A stretch of DNA of 64,000 bases. It comes from Pontibacter cellulosilyticus. GTDB taxonomy: Bacteria > Bacteroidota > Bacteroidia > Cytophagales > Hymenobacteraceae. The position numbers were made by a program, and so were the translations under genes. The stretch lies in the NCBI RefSeq assembly GCF_014306105.1, contig NZ_JACRVF010000006.1:124001-188000 (forward strand). The letters are read 5' to 3'. The notes below the pieces were generated by a model that was given only the letters and a program-made list of their open reading frames with translations, did no database searches and was not told the DNA's origin. Below, one piece after another: positions 58,854 through 64,000 of the stretch. The stretch's first letter is position 1. Each line of letters opens with the position of its first letter.

Positions 58854-61610
58854 TTATATAGAAAACGCTCTGTCTACCAGGTCCTGCTGCTCTTTAACGT
58901 GCACCTTCATATAACCTGTGGCAGGCGATGCGCTGGCTTTACGTGCCACTACATCTTCTACCTGGCTACGCATGATGCGCAGGATATACGTCCAGGCGCC
59001 CATGTTCTCAGGCTCTTCCTGTACCCAGTAAATTTTAGCGTTCTTATACTTCTTCAATTCTGCCTCCAGCTGTACTTTCGGGAACGGCGCCAGCTGCTCC
59101 ATACGGATAATAGCTACATCTTTGCGCTTGTTCTTCTGCTGCTCTTCCAACAGGTCGAAGTATACTTTGCCAGAGCACAGCAATACTTTCTTCACTGACT
59201 TGGCTGTAGCGTATGTATCACCGATCACTTCTCTAAAGCTGCCTGACGTGAAGTCCTCCACAGGAGAAACTACCATTGGGTGACGCAGCAACGACTTAGG
59301 CGACATGTTTACAGCAGGTTTGCGGAATGGCAGTGCCAGCTGACGACGCATAAAGTGGAAGAAGTTAGCAGGCGTTGTAATGTATGTTACAAACATGTTA
59401 TTCTCAGCCGACAATTGCAGGAAGCGCTCCGGACGAGCATTTGAGTGCTCCGGTCCTTGACCTTCATAGCCGTGTGGCAACAGCATCACCAGACCATTCA
59501 TGCGCTGCCACTTAGACTCTGTGGAGGAGATAAACTGGTCAATCATTACCTGGGCACCGTTGGCGAAGTCACCGAACTGTGCTTCCCAAACAACCAGTGC
59601 ATTCGGGTTAGCCATGGCATAACCAAACTCAAAGCCTAAAACACCATACTCTGAAAGAAGCGAGTTGTAGATCTCGAAAGAGCCCTGCTTCTCGGCCATG
59701 TGGTTCAGGTTGTTGTACGGTGCGCTTGTTACCGCATCGTGCAATACCGCGTGGCGATGCGAAAACGTACCACGCTGCACATCCTGACCTGAGAAACGAA
59801 CAATATGCCCATCCAGCAACACTGAGCCGTAAGCCAACAATTCACCGGCTGCCCAGTTCAGCTGCTTTGTTTCAAAGAACATTTCTTTACGCTCTTTGAT
59901 CAGTTTTTCGATCTGCTTCAGCGGCTTAAATCCTTGAGGCAGGGAAGTCAACGCTTTTCCTACTGTCTCTACTACCTCGGCAGATACACCAGTTTCCGGT
60001 GATTGGTTAAAATCCTCTGGCTTAGAACGACGCAACGACTGCCACTCCAACTCCATAGATTGGTAGTTGTATGGCAACGGCTTCTGTTTAACCATGTCTA
60101 AACGGTCTTGTAACATCTGCCGGAATTCTTTATCCATACTCTGCGCTAGTTTAGCATCTACTTCACCGCGAGAAATCAACTGCTTGTTGTATACTTCGCG
60201 TGGGTTAGCGTGCTTAGAGATCAGGTTATAAAGCTGTGGCTGCGTAAACTTCGGCTCATCTGACTCGTTGTGGCCATGGCGGCGGTAGCACACCATGTCA
60301 ATGAAGATGTCATTATTTACCTTCTGACGGTACTCCATAGCAAAACGCATGGCAAATACCACTGCCTCCGGATCATCACCGTTTACGTGGAGCACCGGCG
60401 CATCCAAAATCTTGGCTACATCAGTACAGTAGATAGACGAACGTGCATCCTCAAAATCTGTGGTAAAGCCAACCTGATTGTTAATCACAAAGTGAATAGT
60501 ACCACCTGTATTGTAACCATCTAGGTTCGCCATCTGTGTAACTTCGTACACAATGCCTTGCCCAGCTACGGCAGCATCACCATGTATAAGTATAGGCAGT
60601 ATTTTATCTGCGTCTTTATTATATAGTGTGTCGATCTTCGCACGCACAAAGCCTTCCACAACTGGGTCCACTGCCTCTAGGTGCGATGGGTTTGGAGCTA
60701 GCTTAAGATTCACTTTGTTACCAGACGGAGTTGTTACTTCAGATGAGTAACCCATATGGTATTTCACATCGCCGTCACCCATAGTCAGGTCCGGAACGGC
60801 AGTACCTTCGAACTCAGAGAAAATCTGCTCATAGGTTTTGCCCATAATGTTGGCCAGCACGTTAAGGCGGCCGCGGTGCGCCATACCAATCACAACTTCT
60901 TCCACACCCAGTTCAGAACCCCTGTCGATGATAGCATCAAGAGCAGGTATAGTTGTTTCGCCACCTTCCAGTGAAAAACGCTTTTGGCCCAAAAACTTTG
61001 TGTGCAAGAAGTTCTCAAATACCACCGCCTCGTTCAGCTTAGACAGAATTCGTTTTTTGAAATCAATAGACGGATTAAAGTTTAACGACTCCTTTTCTAC
61101 CTTCTCCTTAAACCACTCCAGCACCTCTGGGTCACGGATGTACATGTACTCAAAGCCAATAGAGCCTTCATAGATTTTCTTCAGCGCTGTCTCAATCTCA
61201 CGCAGAGTAGCTGGACCAATACCAATAATCTCACCCACCTGAAATACTGTATCCAGGTCTGCTTCTGATAAGCCAAAGTCAGCTAGATCAAGACGGGCTT
61301 TACGGTCTTTGCGAGCACGTACCGGGTTAGTAGTAGAACGCAAGTGGCCACGTGTACGGTAAGCATGGATAAGATTACGAACCGCAACCTCTTTCTCCGA
61401 CTCACTAGCCTCAGTAGCACCTTTGGCAGGAGCAGTGACAATGCCTTCAGGAGCATCATGGCCATTTTCGCCGTAAGTCGTTGCAAACTCAAAACCCTCA
61501 AAAAACTTGCGCCATCCAGCATCAACCGACTCCGGATCTTGCTGATAGGATTTGTATAGCCCATCAATGTAATCGCCGTGCGCATTAGCGATGTAAGTAT
61601 ATTTATCCAT
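58854..61610 (-). CDS. sucA: 2-oxoglutarate dehydrogenase E1 component
   Basis: Thiamine-diphosphate enzyme of the TCA cycle, 918 residues from ATG 61610. Start MDKYTYIANAHGDYIDGLY has the E1o N-terminal helix that binds the complex. Motifs: IGMAHRGRLNVLANIMGK, HGDAAVAGQGIVYE for the cofactor, and YRRHGHNESDEPKFTQP. A longer start at 61637 is in frame but lies upstream of where transcription should begin. It is the first gene of sucA-odhB, 107 bases apart; an AT-rich repeat stands between. Confidence 0.97.
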   Translation of the reverse strand: MDKYTYIANAHGDYIDGLYKSYQQDPESVDAGWRKFFEGFEFATTYGENGHDAPEGIVTAPAKGATEASESEKEVAVRNLIHAYRTRGHLRSTTNPVRARKDRKARLDLADFGLSEADLDTVFQVGEIIGIGPATLREIETALKKIYEGSIGFEYMYIRDPEVLEWFKEKVEKESLNFNPSIDFKKRILSKLNEAVVFENFLHTKFLGQKRFSLEGGETTIPALDAIIDRGSELGVEEVVIGMAHRGRLNVLANIMGKTYEQIFSEFEGTAVPDLTMGDGDVKYHMGYSSEVTTPSGNKVNLKLAPNPSHLEAVDPVVEGFVRAKIDTLYNKDADKILPILIHGDAAVAGQGIVYEVTQMANLDGYNTGGTIHFVINNQVGFTTDFEDARSSIYCTDVAKILDAPVLHVNGDDPEAVVFAMRFAMEYRQKVNNDIFIDMVCYRRHGHNESDEPKFTQPQLYNLISKHANPREVYNKQLISRGEVDAKLAQSMDKEFRQMLQDRLDMVKQKPLPYNYQSMELEWQSLRRSKPEDFNQSPETGVSAEVVETVGKALTSLPQGFKPLKQIEKLIKERKEMFFETKQLNWAAGELLAYGSVLLDGHIVRFSGQDVQRGTFSHRHAVLHDAVTSAPYNNLNHMAEKQGSFEIYNSLLSEYGVLGFEFGYAMANPNALVVWEAQFGDFANGAQVMIDQFISSTESKWQRMNGLVMLLPHGYEGQGPEHSNARPERFLQLSAENNMFVTYITTPANFFHFMRRQLALPFRKPAVNMSPKSLLRHPMVVSPVEDFTSGSFREVIGDTYATAKSVKKVLLCSGKVYFDLLEEQQKNKRKDVAIIRMEQLAPFPKVQLEAELKKYKNAKIYWVQEEPENMGAWTYILRIMRSQVEDVVARKASASPATGYMKVHVKEQQDLVDRAFSI

Positions 61611-61634
61611 AGGAATTACTGCTTTGTATAAAGG

Positions 61635-61664
61635 CAAAGTTATAAGTATTATTCAGAAATCAAA
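61635..61664 (-). promoter_or_regulatory. Promoter of sucA
   Basis: On the minus strand: TTTG at 61664-61661, 18 bases, then TAACTTTG at 61642-61635. The start of transcription would fall near 61629, leaving a leader of about 18 bases before ATG 61610 and ruling out the upstream ATG at 61637. Confidence 0.8.
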
Positions 61665-62131
61665 TTATATGTATTCGCATGAGCAAATATGCCTCATTAT
61701 CAAACATAAGCATACTCACCATACTGAGGCTATTCTTGTTCGGTTACAAACACTTAACATGCCTGTTGTAACAGAAATAAAATTCAAAATTTGCTGCAAC
61801 TAGCTCTATCTCAGATCCTGCATAATCTTGATCAATACCAATTGGAAGTTAACTATTGAAGTAGTGTTATTATTAACCAGCTTATGCACATGTTACCTTT
61901 GGATATTTTAATACAAAATAAAAGCGCAGCAGAAGCTCATAAAAAGCCAAATAGATTCAAGAGGCACCTGCACTTCTTACTAACACTGATGTTACCTTGC
62001 TCATTATTGATTCCTATTGTATAAGCTGTGTATCTTATACTTTTAAATGACAAAGAATTAAGCACCAAAGTACAAGGTGGTGGCAAAAGGGGAGTTGTCA
62101 GATACTATTTTACACGAAATGAATAATAGTA
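61665..62131. other. Intergenic region between sucA and the WYL-like gene
   Basis: About 470 bases of AT-rich sequence between divergent genes. Apart from the sucA promoter at its left edge, no RNA gene, terminator or open frame could be supported. One TATACTT word is at about 62036. Confidence 0.55.
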
Positions 62132-62440
62132 ATGTATAGCTATCTGCTGGAAGAGTTATCGAAAACAATCGGAGCAAGGCTGCTGGTGCAGTTCGAATAT
62201 AAAGGCATCGACTATACTGTTGAGCCTCATTTGCTTGGCCGCAACTATGAGAAGCAGGACTGCCTGCTTGCCTGGGTAGTAGCTGGCCCTATGAAGCAAG
62301 ATCTTTCGAATGGTAATTGGCAGACCTTTTTGCTAAACGACATTACCTCCCTAAAAACGCTGGAGCAACGGTTTACAAAACAACGCCCAGGCTACGACCC
62401 CTACGAGGGCTCCATGACCCGCATTTATTACCGTATCTAA
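62132..62440 (+). CDS. WYL-like small protein without DNA-binding domain
   Basis: 102 residues. The strand pattern RLLVQFEYKGIDYTVEPHLL, LLAWVVAGP, WQTFLLNDITSLKTLEQRF and RPGYDPYEG resembles the core of WYL domains, which bind nucleic acids or nucleotides in regulators of defence genes. There is no helix-turn-helix part. The match is by pattern only. The next gene is an orphan vsr on the same strand, 64 bases downstream. Confidence 0.65.
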   Translation: MYSYLLEELSKTIGARLLVQFEYKGIDYTVEPHLLGRNYEKQDCLLAWVVAGPMKQDLSNGNWQTFLLNDITSLKTLEQRFTKQRPGYDPYEGSMTRIYYRI

Positions 62441-62504
62441 GCTTTTCCCGGGACCTTTACCGGGTATTTCCGTGTTATGTATTCGCTAATTAAGTGATTG
62501 CATT

Positions 62505-62984
62505 TTGAACCGGAAGAAAAGAAAGTATAAGGCAACAGCCACCAAATCTCCATTAACTGCTCAGGAAAAAATAAGCCGTTACATGCGCGGCAACAAGTCC
62601 AAAGATACAAAGCCTGAATTGACGCTGCGCCGGGCTTTGTGGCACGTAGGTCTTCGCGGTTATCGAGTACATTGGTCAAAGGCTCCCGGTAAACCTGATA
62701 TTTGCTATCCCTCGCGCAAACTTGCCATTTTCGTGCATGGCTGTTTCTGGCACCAATGCCCTTACTGTAGGCCTGTAGCACCCAAATCAAATGTCAGCTT
62801 CTGGCAAGATAAGTTCGAGAAAAACATTCGCAGAGATGCAAAGTATAAACAGCTGTATCGGGAAGCAGGATGGCAGCGTATTGTCATCTGGGAATGCCAG
62901 CTCAGCCAAAGTATAGCCGGTTGTGTTTCTCTTATCAGAGAGTTACACCGGGGTATTCCTGCCAGCTGGGAAGTTGCCGCCTAA
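62505..62984 (+). CDS. vsr: Very-short-patch repair endonuclease
   Basis: Nicks DNA 5' of the T in T:G mismatches made by deamination of 5-methylcytosine. 159 residues: KDTKPELTLRRALWHVG, then the catalytic PDICYP with Asp65, VHGCFWH with His78 and His83, a zinc set involving Cys80, Cys85 or Cys88 and Cys131 (VIWEC). No ATG fits; translation begins at TTG 62505, because the conserved N-terminal helix starts about residue 18. No cytosine methylase is in the window. The composition is like the neighbours. Confidence 0.92.
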   Translation: MNRKKRKYKATATKSPLTAQEKISRYMRGNKSKDTKPELTLRRALWHVGLRGYRVHWSKAPGKPDICYPSRKLAIFVHGCFWHQCPYCRPVAPKSNVSFWQDKFEKNIRRDAKYKQLYREAGWQRIVIWECQLSQSIAGCVSLIRELHRGIPASWEVAA

Positions 62985-63061
62985 AGTTAAGCGCAGCAAC
63001 TCTCCGGAAAGCCGATATAAATTATAAAATCTTTATATTCATGTAAACAAAGAACTATACT

Positions 63062-64000
63062 ATGAGAAAACACATCTCTTTACTGGCTCTGCTAGGTATA
63101 CTGGCAGCAGGCTGTAGTGAAAACGCTCGTCAGGTGGAGGAAACAGAGGAAAATGAGACAAATACCTTGGCCGCTGACAGCGCTAATCTGCAACCTGCTT
63201 TGCAAAGTATAAACGCTGACGATATACTAAAACATACTACCGTTTTGGCCTCGGATGCATTTGAGGGCAGAAGCCCGGCCACCACAGGAGAAGACTCTAC
63301 TGTAAACTACCTCACACGCCAGTTTAAGAAGTTAGGCCTGCAGCCTGGCAACCCAAACGGAACTTATGTGCAGGAAGTACCTATGTTTGGCTATACGCCC
63401 CAGCCTACAGCAACCATAAAAGCCGGCGGAAAAAGTGTTAAACTGAATTTCCCGACAGACTACGTTGCTGTTACGCGCCAGTACGTGCCGAATGTTGATG
63501 TGACTAATTCGGAGATGGTGTTTGTTGGCTATGGAATTGTAGCTCCTGAGTATGGATGGGATGATTACAAAGGCGTGGACGTGAAGGGGAAAACCATTGT
63601 TATGTTGGTTAACGATCCACCTATTACCAAGGCAACGGATGCCAGCAAATTAGATAGCACCATGTTTGGCGGAAAAGCCATGACCTATTATGGCCGCTGG
63701 ACCTACAAGTATGAGATAGCCGCCGAGAAAGGAGCTGCCGCTGTCATCATCATCCACGAAACAGAACCTGCCGGCTATCCTTACGAGGTTTTATCTGGCA
63801 GCCACAGCCGCGAAGGGTTTGAGATTATAACTCCTAACAAAAACATGGACCGTGCAAAAGTAGAAGCATGGATAACAGAAGCAAAAGCCCGAGAGATCTT
63901 CTCTGCCACAGGCCGTAGTTTAGAGCAAATGAAAGAGGCAGCTGTTAAGAAGGATTTCAAACCTATTCCACTGAATGCAACCGCTACTTTCAACATCAAA
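63062..64000 (+). CDS. M28 family peptidase (partial, runs past the window end)
   Basis: Open from ATG 63062 to the end without a stop (313 codons). A lipoprotein signal peptide (LLGILAAGC, Cys18) is followed by the M28 N-terminal part (LASDAFEGRSPATTGEDSTV) and a PA-like inserted domain (VFVGYGIVAPEYGWDDYKG, AAEKGAAAVIIIHETEPAG). The zinc-binding catalytic part should lie past position 64000. This is a periplasmic or outer-membrane aminopeptidase. The gene is a different M28 subtype from the broken gene at 37959. Confidence 0.88.
   Translation, partial: MRKHISLLALLGILAAGCSENARQVEETEENETNTLAADSANLQPALQSINADDILKHTTVLASDAFEGRSPATTGEDSTVNYLTRQFKKLGLQPGNPNGTYVQEVPMFGYTPQPTATIKAGGKSVKLNFPTDYVAVTRQYVPNVDVTNSEMVFVGYGIVAPEYGWDDYKGVDVKGKTIVMLVNDPPITKATDASKLDSTMFGGKAMTYYGRWTYKYEIAAEKGAAAVIIIHETEPAGYPYEVLSGSHSREGFEIITPNKNMDRAKVEAWITEAKAREIFSATGRSLEQMKEAAVKKDFKPIPLNATATFNIK

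Overview
The window looks like chromosome of a Bacteroidota bacterium, most likely Cytophagales/Hymenobacteraceae (Pontibacter-like). This is inferred from two SusC/SusD outer-membrane pairs, promoters of the Bacteroidota type (TTTG, about 19 bp, TAnnTTTG), a fused MurF-alanine racemase, DUF4834/YfhO and DUF5686 proteins and a moderate GC content. No rRNA, tRNA, CRISPR array, phage or intact insertion sequence was found. The gene set is mostly housekeeping and cell envelope.

Layout. 0.3-10.5 kb: two tandem SusC-SusD pairs on the minus strand, each ending in almost the same terminator block. 11.8-14.2 kb: feoAB iron uptake. 14.4-16.9 kb: murF-alr fusion. 17-24.4 kb: two EamA-type exporters, a small lipoprotein, a DUF5686 outer-membrane protein, recX, small membrane proteins and a DUF4230 protein. 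24.5-28 kb: three tandem, overlapping, paralogous multi-pass proteins that look like GT-C glycosyltransferases, meeting a PLP deaminase gene head-on. 29-31.8 kb: YfhO and DUF4834. 31.8-32.6 kb: a gene-free block rich in inverted repeats. 32.6-36.6 kb: an outer-membrane lipoprotein and carB. 36.9-46.4 kb: small hypothetical genes, a broken M28 peptidase gene, a PlsC acyltransferase, DUF3616, zinc-dependent phospholipase C, PAP2, DUF4864 and GNAT proteins. 46.5-51 kb: a MacAB-like export operon with a separate ATPase, two permeases and an adaptor. 51.9-55.3 kb: a pentapeptide-repeat protein and a GntR(YtrA)-ABC operon with two small genes. 55.5-61.6 kb: the 2-oxoglutarate dehydrogenase genes sucA, odhB and lpd, with a large palindromic element between odhB and lpd. 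62.1-64 kb: a WYL-like protein, an orphan Vsr endonuclease and a partial M28 peptidase.

The most striking pattern belongs to no single gene. The 7-mer TATACTT / AAGTATA occurs about 145 times by eye, against about 8 expected for a random 7-mer on both strands. It is found inside genes (often as Phe-Ile-Leu with the ATA codon), in spacers and built into terminator stems, and it is nearly absent from the SusCD region. Second in interest is the GntR-ABC operon: its predicted promoter is followed by an AGTGTA-N12-TACACT inverted repeat closely resembling the operator described for Bacillus YtrA.
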